A DNA stretch of 11,364 bases. Origin: JBAYVY01 sp041674345 (lineage in GTDB: Bacteria; Planctomycetota; Phycisphaerae; Phycisphaerales; Zrk34). Position 1 is the first letter of the stretch. Each line of letters opens with the position of its first letter. The stretch covers positions 1 to 11,364 of the forward strand of contig JBAYVY010000085.1 of NCBI GenBank assembly GCA_041674345.1, written 5' to 3'. A program made the position numbers and the translations under genes. Shown piece by piece: positions 1 to 6,359 of the stretch. The notes under the pieces are model-generated. The model did not search any database, was not told where the DNA came from, and saw only the letters and a list, made by a program, of their open reading frames with translations.

Positions 1-1596
1 GGCGTGAAGGCGTCGCCGGCGATCGTGGGCGAGGTGATGCCCGGTTCCCCCGCCGCCGAGGCCGTCGCCGTGAATGCGTCGCATATGGTCGGCCTCCTGC
101 CGGGCGATCAATTGCTGACGATCGACGGCAAAAAGCCGAGCGATTTCAGCGAGCTGCAACTCGGAGCCGCGCTCACCGGCCCCAACGACGAACTCAATCT
201 GCGCGTCCTTCGCCCGGCGTTCGGCGATCGCAAGGAACAGGTGCTGGAGTTCAGCATCGCGCCGAAGTTCAGCAAGCTGCAAAAGCTGATGCAAATCGGC
301 GTGGAGCGCCCGCAATCACTGGCGATCATGGACGACGAAGACCCCGCCGCCCGCGCCAAGGCCGTTGCCAACTGGGAAAAGAACGGCGTATCCGTCCGCC
401 CCGGTTGGGTGCTCAAACAGGTCAACGGGCAAGCGGTGGATGCCGGGTGGCAGTACGAATTGCTGGTCGGCCAGTCCGGCGGCAAGCCGATGGATTTGAC
501 GTTCGTCGATCCGCGCCAGAACAACGCCGAGCATCACGTGACGATCACGCCGGTCGGCCAGTGGCAGACCGCAGCGGTGAACACGACGGCATCGGACGAC
601 GCGGAACAGGTGATTCATCTGCTGGGGTTGGTGCCCGCGGTGAGCGTGGCGAATGTCGTTAAGGGCAGCCCGGCACAGGGCAAGTTGGAAACCGGCGATG
701 TGATCGCCAAGGCCGGTGATTACGACTGGCCGACCGTCGCACAGATTCAGAGCGCGACGCGCAAGGCGTCGCCTTCGTTGGCGTTCACGGTGTTGCGCGG
801 CGACAAGCGTGTGACATTGAACATCACGCCCCGCAAGACCGGACTGTTGTTCGGCGCCAAACTGGTGGGCATCGGGCTGGGCTGGGGTGATGGGCCGATG
901 GTGATCGGCCGCGTGCTGGACGATTCGCCGCTGAGCGGTTTGAAAAACGAACTGGCGGCGGGAAGCACCATCGCGGCGGTCAACGGGCAACCGATCAAAA
1001 CATGGACCGATTTGCGACAGGCGATCAGCAACGCCGGCGAGAAGATGGAACTGACCGTCAGCCGGCCGGTGCTCGGCGGAATCGACCGGCGAATCGCGGT
1101 GACCGTCACCGATGAAATGCGCCAAAAGCTAAAGGCGCTGGCGTGGATGAATCCGATCCTCGTGTTCGACGAAGCCAAGGTGCTTCAGAAAGTTTCGTCG
1201 CCCGTGGAGGCGGTGAAGATCGGGTTTGACAAGACGTGGATGTTTTTGAAACAGGTTTATGTGACGCTGCTGCGGCTGGCGGATCGCTCGCTGCCGTCGT
1301 CGCAGTTGAGCGGCCCGCTGGGGATCGTGACGCTCGGCACGCAGATGGCCGGTCGGGGCATTGCCTATCTGTTCTATTTCGCGGGCCTCATCAGCGTGAA
1401 CCTGGCCGTGGTCAATTTTCTGCCGTTCCCCATTGTCGATGGCGGGCTGTTCGTGATGCTGCTCATCGAAAAGGCGCGCGGCAAGCCGCTGCCGCTGGGC
1501 GTGCAAACCGCCATCACCTACGCAGGCCTGGTCTTCCTCGGCGCGGTGTTCCTCTTCGTCACCTACAACGACATCGTGCGAATGGTGGGCGGGTGA
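1..1596 (+). CDS. RseP-like site-2 zinc metalloprotease (M50), multi-PDZ, 5'-truncated by the window
   Basis: The frame is open from the first base, so the N-terminus lies upstream and no start is called. Residues are counted from the codon at position 4. Four PDZ-like modules can be read at about 6-80, 95-190, 211-278 and 285-370. They are followed by a segment with an SGPLGI motif, then a hydrophobic stretch leading into NFLPFPIVDGG (Asp about 479). This corresponds to the LDG motif of RseP/S2P enzymes, whose Asp is the third zinc ligand. A last membrane segment (AGLVFLGAVFLFV) precedes the stop. The HEXXH motif is N-terminal in this family and must lie outside the window. Family members cut membrane-anchored anti-sigma factors or other transmembrane substrates inside the membrane, and the PDZ modules gate access. 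E. coli RseP has two PDZ domains, so four is a large version. The gene converges on the GH57 gene. The M50 family is firm; the substrate is unknown. Confidence 0.9.
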   Translation, partial: GVKASPAIVGEVMPGSPAAEAVAVNASHMVGLLPGDQLLTIDGKKPSDFSELQLGAALTGPNDELNLRVLRPAFGDRKEQVLEFSIAPKFSKLQKLMQIGVERPQSLAIMDDEDPAARAKAVANWEKNGVSVRPGWVLKQVNGQAVDAGWQYELLVGQSGGKPMDLTFVDPRQNNAEHHVTITPVGQWQTAAVNTTASDDAEQVIHLLGLVPAVSVANVVKGSPAQGKLETGDVIAKAGDYDWPTVAQIQSATRKASPSLAFTVLRGDKRVTLNITPRKTGLLFGAKLVGIGLGWGDGPMVIGRVLDDSPLSGLKNELAAGSTIAAVNGQPIKTWTDLRQAISNAGEKMELTVSRPVLGGIDRRIAVTVTDEMRQKLKALAWMNPILVFDEAKVLQKVSSPVEAVKIGFDKTWMFLKQVYVTLLRLADRSLPSSQLSGPLGIVTLGTQMAGRGIAYLFYFAGLISVNLAVVNFLPFPIVDGGLFVMLLIEKARGKPLPLGVQTAITYAGLVFLGAVFLFVTYNDIVRMVGG

Positions 1597-1598
1597 GG

Positions 1599-1661
1599 GG
1601 AAAGTCGGAAGTGGGAAGTTCGCAGAAGAAAGTGGGAAGGCGGAAGGGGGAAGTTCGCAGA
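1599..1661. repeat. Heptamer array 1 (GGAAGT-type words)
   Basis: Nine consecutive 7-base words start three bases after the protease stop: GGAAAGT, CGGAAGT, GGGAAGT, TCGCAGA, AGAAAGT, GGGAAGG, CGGAAGG, GGGAAGT and TCGCAGA. The odd word TCGCAGA ends both halves, which suggests the array grew by duplicating a block of several words. It fills almost the whole gap between two convergent genes. I see no hairpin terminator there. Confidence 0.8.
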
Positions 1662-1673
1662 GGAGCGGCCATC

Positions 1674-3377
1674 CTACATGTTCCACCAGTTCAGATCAAT
1701 CTTCGGGAAAATCACGTCGTGCAGTTCCACGTCGCGCACCTCGAACCGCTCGATCTCGTTCATTCGGCCAAGGTACTGCGAATCGCGCGACAATTTTTCC
1801 GCGATGTCGCACAGACAATCAAACCGGCCGACGTGCTGAATGAACCGCTTGATGCCGTAGTCCACCGCCTGGCCCCGCGTGATGACGAACGGCCAGTCGC
1901 TGGCTTGCAGCAGCAACAACTCCCGCCCGGCCATTTCCAGCAGGTTTTGCAACTCCGGGTGATTCCGCCACGGCAGTTCAAACGTCAATCGCCCGAACGT
2001 CGTCTCGCAGCGATACTCGATCTCCCACATCCACTTGACCTGATCGTTCATCCACACGCGATGATCGCCCTTCTCGCCCCACGATCCTTCCGGCAGCGAT
2101 GCGCTTTTGTCCGGCGGATGCCGCTCCAGAAACTCCACCGTCGTGCAGACATCCACGTCCGGGTCACTGTTCAGCGTCAGCATCACATCGCGTAAAAACT
2201 GCGGGCCTTCAAACCACCAGTGGCCGAACAGTTCGGCGTCGAAACACGCGGTCACCACGCCGTGCCGCCCGCCGGTCTGTTTGTGGTAGTCCCACAACTT
2301 CGCCTTGACCGCGTCGCAGAAATTGCGGGCGTGTTCAAACACTTTGCCATCGACATTTTCCGGGTAATACAGATGCTTGTCGCCGAGGTCCGTGCCTTTG
2401 CCGGTGATTTTCCAGTAGCGCAGGCCGCGACGTTCGCCCCATTTTTTGTGGAACTCCAGGTACACGCCGTCGGCGGGGTAGCCGATCGACCCGCTCCAGA
2501 CCTGTTCGCAAATTGACGGATCGCGCGCGAACGCCGCGACGCGCCCCGGACTCATGCCGTCGCTGCCGACCAGATGCGGTTCGTGGACGTTGCGCCAGCC
2601 GCGTGAGGCGTATTTTTCACCTTCATGCCAATCGCACTTTTGCCATCCGCCGTTGTTGATGAACTCGCTGTGAGCGGATTCGATCAGGTGGTTTTCGACG
2701 AAGAAGTGATTGACGCCTTCGTCGGCGACGAGGTATTCGATGCCGATTCTGTTCCGGGGGCCGCCCCAGTTCAGCGGCGGGGTCCAGACGCCATGCGGTC
2801 GATACGCGCATTCGGGCAGCCACATCCCCGTGGGTTTGTAACCGAGAATGCGTTCGCTGCTGGCCAGGCCGGCGCGAATCTGACCGCGAATCGCCGAGTC
2901 CTCCATCAGCAGCGGCATGTAGCCGTGCGTGGCGTTGCTGGTCAGTATTTCGACCTGCCCGCGATGAGCCCGCTCGGCGAAGGCCTTCGGAATGTCGCGG
3001 TCGATCTGTTTGAACTGCTCCAGCCGCTTGCCGAACCATTCGATCCATCGGTCGGCCAGGTGCATCATATGCCCGTTGTTGAACCGCTCGAAATCCTTGC
3101 GATCCTGTTTGGCGCGGTCGATGCGGTCTTCCAGGTAATGCTCGAAACCCTTGTTGAAATGCTCATGGGCGAGTTGTTCGAGCAGCACGGGCGTCAGGCC
3201 CATCGTGATTTTCGGATTGCCGTTGAGAAACGCGCACTCGTCGATCATGGCGAGAATCGGCAAGTACGTCTCGGCGGCCGCTTCATACAGCCAGTCCTCG
3301 CCGTGCGGCCAGATGCCGTGACGCAGCACGTAAGGCAAGTGACCGTGCAATACCAGACAAAAGCTGCCGATGGCCAT
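1674..3377 (-). CDS. GH57 family 1,4-alpha-glucan branching enzyme (DUF1957 C-terminal region)
   Basis: The product is 567 aa with no signal peptide, so it is predicted to be cytoplasmic. The GH57 signatures are in order: HGHLPY (11-16, motif 1), GLTPVLLEQL (about 60-69), a NATHGYMPLL segment (148-157), WLPECAY (186-192) with the expected nucleophile Glu189, and CFDAELFGHWW (378-388) with the expected acid/base Asp380. From about 410 onward the protein matches the DUF1957 region of GH57 branching enzymes (QASDWPFVITRGQA, then FIQHVGRFD). These enzymes cut an alpha-1,4 glucan chain and transfer it to make alpha-1,6 branches in glycogen. Both catalytic residues are present. The start at 3377 is supported by AAGGA (plus positions 3384-3388) six bases upstream. 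No glycogen genes adjoin it. GH57 also contains amylases and 4-alpha-glucanotransferases, but the combination of motifs favours branching enzyme. Confidence 0.9.
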   Translation of the reverse strand: MAIGSFCLVLHGHLPYVLRHGIWPHGEDWLYEAAAETYLPILAMIDECAFLNGNPKITMGLTPVLLEQLAHEHFNKGFEHYLEDRIDRAKQDRKDFERFNNGHMMHLADRWIEWFGKRLEQFKQIDRDIPKAFAERAHRGQVEILTSNATHGYMPLLMEDSAIRGQIRAGLASSERILGYKPTGMWLPECAYRPHGVWTPPLNWGGPRNRIGIEYLVADEGVNHFFVENHLIESAHSEFINNGGWQKCDWHEGEKYASRGWRNVHEPHLVGSDGMSPGRVAAFARDPSICEQVWSGSIGYPADGVYLEFHKKWGERRGLRYWKITGKGTDLGDKHLYYPENVDGKVFEHARNFCDAVKAKLWDYHKQTGGRHGVVTACFDAELFGHWWFEGPQFLRDVMLTLNSDPDVDVCTTVEFLERHPPDKSASLPEGSWGEKGDHRVWMNDQVKWMWEIEYRCETTFGRLTFELPWRNHPELQNLLEMAGRELLLLQASDWPFVITRGQAVDYGIKRFIQHVGRFDCLCDIAEKLSRDSQYLGRMNEIERFEVRDVELHDVIFPKIDLNWWNM

Positions 3378-3712
3378 GAGCGATCCTTCAAGTGAACCCG
3401 AATGAAAGCGTCAGCGCGCAGTGTCGCAGCGCGGCGGAAGATTGTCCAGCGGAGAGGCGTGAGGTCCGAGTTGCGCAGGTGCATGACATGCCACGCGGGA
3501 GAGACGCCATCGTGATCGTCATCGAATCCGGGTAGCGAATCGTCGTTTACGATTGCGACCACGCTGACGATGATGAGTGGATGGGGTCTGATGCGTATTT
3601 GTTGGCGTGGCGAGACGAAGCCGGTTCGATGGCTGTTGGCGCGGCAGCCGGTGCAAGGGGCCACAGCCATAAAAACGCGGCTGTTGTCGGCAGGTCTAAA
3701 ACAGTATGCCAG

Positions 3713-3718
3713 TATAAT
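3713..3718 (+). promoter_or_regulatory. Perfect TATAAT hexamer, possible upstream promoter
   Basis: An exact TATAAT occurs 41 bases upstream of the activator start. The best -35 match nearby, TTGTCG at 3684-3689, is 23 bases away, which is too far for a standard promoter. A transcript from here would start near 3725 and would carry the GGTGAGG stretch before the start codon. Confidence 0.35.
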
Positions 3719-3723
3719 AGGCA

Positions 3724-3752
3724 TTGACTGCCACGCAATGGTGAGGTATTAT
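3724..3752 (+). promoter_or_regulatory. Sigma70-type promoter TTGACT-N17-TATTAT for the sigma54 activator
   Basis: TTGACT (3724-3729) and TATTAT (3747-3752) are separated by exactly 17 bases, each differing from consensus at one position. Standard spacing places the transcription start at about 3759, which is the A of the proposed start codon. That would give a leaderless or nearly leaderless mRNA. Confidence 0.6.
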
Positions 3753-3758
3753 GCAAAC

Positions 3759-5357
3759 ATGAGCCGATCAGAATTGGAATTATCGATTCTCGAGCGCATC
3801 AGCCAGATTCTGGGCAGCGGCTTGGAATTGGAGGAGCTTTTCGACCAGGCGATGGCGGTGTTGGGGGAGCGTCTGGGGATTCGTCGGGCGGCGTTGGTGT
3901 TGCGGGACGAGGCGATGGAGTCGCTTCGGATCGTGGCGGCGTTCGGTTTGACGGAAGAGGAAAAGTCGCGCGGGCGTTACGAAATGGGCGAGGGGATCAC
4001 AGGACGGGTCGTGGCGACGGGGCAGATGAGCGTGCTGGCCGACGTCGCCAACGAGCCGGTGTTTTTGAACCGCACCGGCGGGCTGGGGCCCAGCGCCACC
4101 GGCGAGCAGATCAGCTTCGTGTGCATTCCGGTCAAGAGCGGCGACAAAATCGTCGGCGCGTTTTCCGCCACCAAACCGTTCGCCGACCCCGCGATCCTGC
4201 ACGCCGACGCCCGGCTGTTGTCGATCATCAGCGGCAACTTCGCGCAGGCGATCCGCATCAACGAACTGGTCAAACTTGAAAAGGACGCCTGGCTGCAGGA
4301 AACGCAGCAACTGCGCGACAATCTGCGAAGCAAATACAAGTTTGACAACATCATCGGCACCAGCCAGGCGATGATGGACGTGTTCGCCACGATCGGTCAG
4401 GTCGCCGCTTCCCGCGCGACATGCCTTTTGCTCGGCGAAACAGGCACCGGCAAGGAATTGATCGCCAAGGCGATTCATTTCAATTCGCCCCGCCGGGACA
4501 AGCCGTTCGTGCGGATCAACTGCGGCGCGCTGAGCGAAACGCTTTTGGAATCGGAACTGTTCGGCCACGTCAAGGGGTCGTTCACCGGCGCGGTGCGTGA
4601 CAAGATCGGACGATTCGAGGCGGCGGACGGCGGGACGATATTCCTCGATGAAATCGGCACCATCGACACGCAGCTTCAGGTCAAATTATTGCGTGTTTTG
4701 CAGGAACGTGAATTCGATCGCGTCGGCGATCATCGCACGATCCGCGTGGATGTGCGCGTCATCGCCGCGACCAATCTCGAACTGACGGAGGAAGTGCGCA
4801 AGGGCACGTTCCGCGAGGATTTGTATTACCGGCTGAACGTGGTGACGGTGTATCTGCCGCCGCTGCGGAACCGGCGGGAGGATATCCCGCTGCTGATCGA
4901 TCATTTTCTGGACAAGTACAACCGGGAGAACAACCGCAATTTGCGGAAGATCAGCCGGGAGATGATGAACATGTTGTTGCGGTACCCCTGGCCGGGCAAC
5001 GTGCGGGAATTGGAGAACGCGATCGAGCGCGCGGTGGTGTTGTCGCAGAGCGAGGAGTTCAGCGAGGAATTGCTGCCGATGCAGATACGCATGTTCGCGC
5101 AACAGGGGCGGGACAAGACGCTGGTGGAATCGCTGGAATCGCTGACGGGCAAACTGGCGGAACAGGCGATCGAGGAACTGAACATGCGCGAGGGCGAAAT
5201 CTATTCGCTGGTGATCGGCGAAGTGGAAAAACAACTGATCGCCAGGGCGCTGGAACGCAACGGCGGGGTGAAGACCCGCTCGGCGGATTTCCTGGGCATC
5301 AACCGCAACACGCTGAACAAAAAGGTGAAGGAACTGGGGATACCGACGGCGGATTAG
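3759..5357 (+). CDS. GAF-AAA+-Fis sigma54-dependent transcriptional activator (NifA/FhlA-like architecture)
   Basis: The protein is 532 aa from the ATG at 3759. The frame stays open 63 codons upstream, but that part has no domain character and overlaps the promoter, so this start is preferred. An N-terminal GAF sensor domain spans about 20-168, followed by a short charged helical linker. The AAA+ domain (about 193-425) has Walker A GETGTGKE (226-233), the sigma54-contacting loop as GSFTGA (273-278), Walker B GGTIFLDE (291-298) and the end signature WPGNVRELEN (411-420). A Fis-type helix-turn-helix lies at about 492-528. The usual loop is GAFTGA; here Ala is Ser, while the key Phe and Thr are kept. 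Such proteins hydrolyse ATP to open sigma54 promoters from upstream sites. There is no receiver domain and no kinase beside it, so control is probably through ligand binding or protein contact at the GAF domain. The target genes are unknown; amt, 5 kb downstream, is one candidate. Confidence 0.93.
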   Translation: MSRSELELSILERISQILGSGLELEELFDQAMAVLGERLGIRRAALVLRDEAMESLRIVAAFGLTEEEKSRGRYEMGEGITGRVVATGQMSVLADVANEPVFLNRTGGLGPSATGEQISFVCIPVKSGDKIVGAFSATKPFADPAILHADARLLSIISGNFAQAIRINELVKLEKDAWLQETQQLRDNLRSKYKFDNIIGTSQAMMDVFATIGQVAASRATCLLLGETGTGKELIAKAIHFNSPRRDKPFVRINCGALSETLLESELFGHVKGSFTGAVRDKIGRFEAADGGTIFLDEIGTIDTQLQVKLLRVLQEREFDRVGDHRTIRVDVRVIAATNLELTEEVRKGTFREDLYYRLNVVTVYLPPLRNRREDIPLLIDHFLDKYNRENNRNLRKISREMMNMLLRYPWPGNVRELENAIERAVVLSQSEEFSEELLPMQIRMFAQQGRDKTLVESLESLTGKLAEQAIEELNMREGEIYSLVIGEVEKQLIARALERNGGVKTRSADFLGINRNTLNKKVKELGIPTAD

Positions 5358-5363
5358 GGGAAT

Positions 5364-5425
5364 GTGCGATGTGCGATGTTCAATGTGCGATGTGCGATTG
5401 GGGGGGATTTACATTGCACATTGAA
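5364..5425. repeat. Heptamer array 2 (GTGCGAT words) with inverted partner
   Basis: Five 7-base words lie at 5364-5398: GTGCGAT twice, GTTCAAT, then GTGCGAT twice. A G run follows, then the same words in reverse complement. TTCAATGTGC (5379-5388) is matched exactly by GCACATTGAA (5416-5425), and the inner bases also pair partly. The element begins seven bases after the activator stop and could fold as a hairpin at the end of its mRNA. Confidence 0.8.
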
Positions 5426-5467
5426 TGAAGGCGTTGAGGTAAGCGGGCATGACGATGGCGGGGGGAC

Positions 5468-5497
5468 CACGGCCTGGCCTAAGAAGGCCATCCCGTG
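5468..5497 (+). other. Two-stem hairpin with AAGA loop
   Basis: CACGG (5468-5472) pairs with CCGTG (5493-5497), and TGGCCT (5475-5480) pairs with AGGCCA (5485-5490). A symmetric 2x2 internal loop separates the stems and the loop is AAGA. No T run follows on either side, so it is not a standard intrinsic terminator. Confidence 0.6.
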
Positions 5498-5508
5498 CTT
5501 GGAAGAAC

Positions 5509-5556
5509 GGGGAGGGCGGGGGGGGACGGGGCGGGGACGGGGCGGGGAGGGCGGGG
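5509..5556 (+). repeat. G-run tract with quadruplex potential
   Basis: The 48 bases contain at least nine runs of three or more G, including one of eight, separated by only one or two bases (A, C or AC). This meets the simple definition of an intramolecular G-quadruplex motif several times over. It lies on the non-template strand of the flanking plus-strand genes. Confidence 0.7.
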
Positions 5557-5625
5557 AGTTTCTTGAATTTTATTGCGTTTAAGTGATTGTTGAAACAGCG
5601 ATTGCGATATCGTTCCAACCCATGT

Positions 5626-5654
5626 TTGAATCGTCATGCAATGGGCGGTATAGT
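5626..5654 (+). promoter_or_regulatory. Sigma70-type promoter TTGAAT-N17-TATAGT for the secreted protein gene
   Basis: TTGAAT (5626-5631) and TATAGT (5649-5654) are spaced by exactly 17 bases. The transcription start would be near 5661, leaving a leader of about 75 bases before the ATG at 5736. The local sequence is AT-rich against a GC-rich background. Confidence 0.55.
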
Positions 5655-5675
5655 TAGTTCGTTAACTAATTAGTT
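5651..5675. promoter_or_regulatory. Candidate operator: TTAGTT/AACTAA dyads over the start of transcription
   Basis: AACTAATTAGTT (5664-5675) is a perfect 12-base palindrome. A further TTAGTT (5654-5659) makes an overlapping dyad with AACTAA, with a 4-base gap. The cluster covers the end of the -10 box and the predicted start of transcription, where a repressor would act. The bound protein is not identified. Confidence 0.45.
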
Positions 5676-5735
5676 GCGAAGAGCGACATGGAATCGAAAC
5701 ATCGAGCGGCCCAAGTCGGGCGAAAGGAAGCGGCC

Positions 5736-6293
5736 ATGAAAGCGAATCGAACCCTGCTGATGACGGTTGGCGCGTGGGTGATCGGCGGAACGATGCTGAT
5801 GGGCGTGGGGACGGCGAATGCGGCCTCCGGAAGGGGCGGCCCCGTCCACGGGCGAGTGGTGCAACGTCATGAGGATCGGGGACATGATCGAGACAATGAT
5901 CGGCATGATGATCGGCATAATGATCGTGATGACCGGGGGCGGGGCGGGTTGCATGTGGGTGTGACGTTCGGTGGGCCGGTGGTGAGTTATGGGGTGACGC
6001 AACGGTGGGTGGAGGGGTATTACGTGACGCAGATGCGGACGGTGTTGGTGGAGCCGGGGCATTGGGAGGTGGTGACGGTTCCGGCGGTGACGGAGAGACG
6101 GTATCCGAGCGACGGGTGCGCGTACACGGTGGTGGTCAGGCCTGGGTATGCGGAGCGGATGTGGGTGGCGGATCGGTATGAGACGCGCGGTGTGCCGGTG
6201 TGGGTGGCGGGGCATTATGAGACGGTGAGTGTGCCGGTGCGGACGGCGGGGCCTGGCGCGGTGATTCGGATTGGGGGGATCATACGGTTTTGA
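5736..6293 (+). CDS. Small secreted protein with charged low-complexity segment and Tyr/Trp-Val repeats
   Basis: I do not recognise the family. From the ATG at 5736 the product is 185 aa. This start is chosen over an in-frame ATG at 5688 because AAGGAAG (5724-5730) lies five bases upstream and because a clear signal peptide begins there (basic start, hydrophobic core at about 7-25, likely cut after ANA at residue 29). Residues 44-69 are almost only His, Asp, Arg and Asn, encoded by 12-base DNA repeats. The rest (about 90-168) repeats motifs such as VEPGHWEVVTVPAV and VAGHYETVSVPV, probably short beta strands. A periplasmic or envelope role is likely, and the His/Asp stretch could bind metal, but no function can be assigned. 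Val codons are nearly all GTG, unlike amt in this window. A terminator follows at 6330-6359. Confidence 0.75.
   Translation: MKANRTLLMTVGAWVIGGTMLMGVGTANAASGRGGPVHGRVVQRHEDRGHDRDNDRHDDRHNDRDDRGRGGLHVGVTFGGPVVSYGVTQRWVEGYYVTQMRTVLVEPGHWEVVTVPAVTERRYPSDGCAYTVVVRPGYAERMWVADRYETRGVPVWVAGHYETVSVPVRTAGPGAVIRIGGIIRF
5883..5930 (+). repeat. 12-base in-frame microsatellite inside the secreted protein gene
   Basis: Degenerate 12-base units built on ATGATCGGC are repeated about four times, encoding tetrapeptide-like variants of DRHD/DRHN/DRDN. Changes in copy number would keep the reading frame and alter only the length of the charged segment. Confidence 0.6.
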
Positions 6294-6329
6294 CCGCCGA
6301 ACGAAGAGGGGCACTTCGTGCCGCCCGCT

Positions 6330-6359
6330 AAACAAGCCCGGTCATGGCCGGGCTTGTTT
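6330..6359. terminator. Bidirectional intrinsic terminator
   Basis: AAACAAGCCCGG (6330-6341) pairs perfectly with CCGGGCTTGTTT (6348-6359) across a 6-base loop. A-rich and T-rich ends make it usable from both sides. It lies between the convergent secreted-protein gene and dapL and overlaps the first base of the dapL stop codon. A smaller hairpin, GGCAC-TTC-GTGCC, lies just before it at 6310-6322. Confidence 0.8.

Larger units (their letters stand above)
3378..3758. other. Divergent spacer between the branching enzyme and the sigma54 activator
   Basis: This 381-base spacer contains no credible gene. The only open frames are upstream extensions of the activator frame or run antisense to it. 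I could not find a convincing -10/-35 pair for the minus-strand branching enzyme. The right-hand end carries the activator's promoter elements (3684-3752). A small dyad, AATCGT/ACGATT, sits at 3538-3554. Confidence 0.6.
5358..5735. other. Repeat- and structure-rich spacer, no gene
   Basis: This 378-base spacer contains, in order, heptamer array 2, a two-stem hairpin with an AAGA loop, a dense G-run tract, and a promoter with a palindrome. A 72-codon frame at 5364-5582 is built largely from the repeat and the G tract and looks spurious. Confidence 0.7.

Noticed and set aside
1236..2195. 319-codon plus-strand frame across the convergent junction
   Set aside because: It overlaps both the protease C-terminus and the GH57 C-terminus in non-coding frames and has no recognisable domain.
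3538..3554. AATCGT/ACGATT hairpin as an operator or terminator
   Set aside because: The six-base stem alone is weak and there is no adjacent promoter or T run.
3570..3758. 63-residue N-terminal extension of the sigma54 activator
   Set aside because: It overlaps both promoter candidates, is not domain-like, and GAF-type activators normally begin just before the GAF domain.
5364..5582. 72-codon small gene after the activator
   Set aside because: It consists of the heptamer array and the G-run tract and has no ribosome site.
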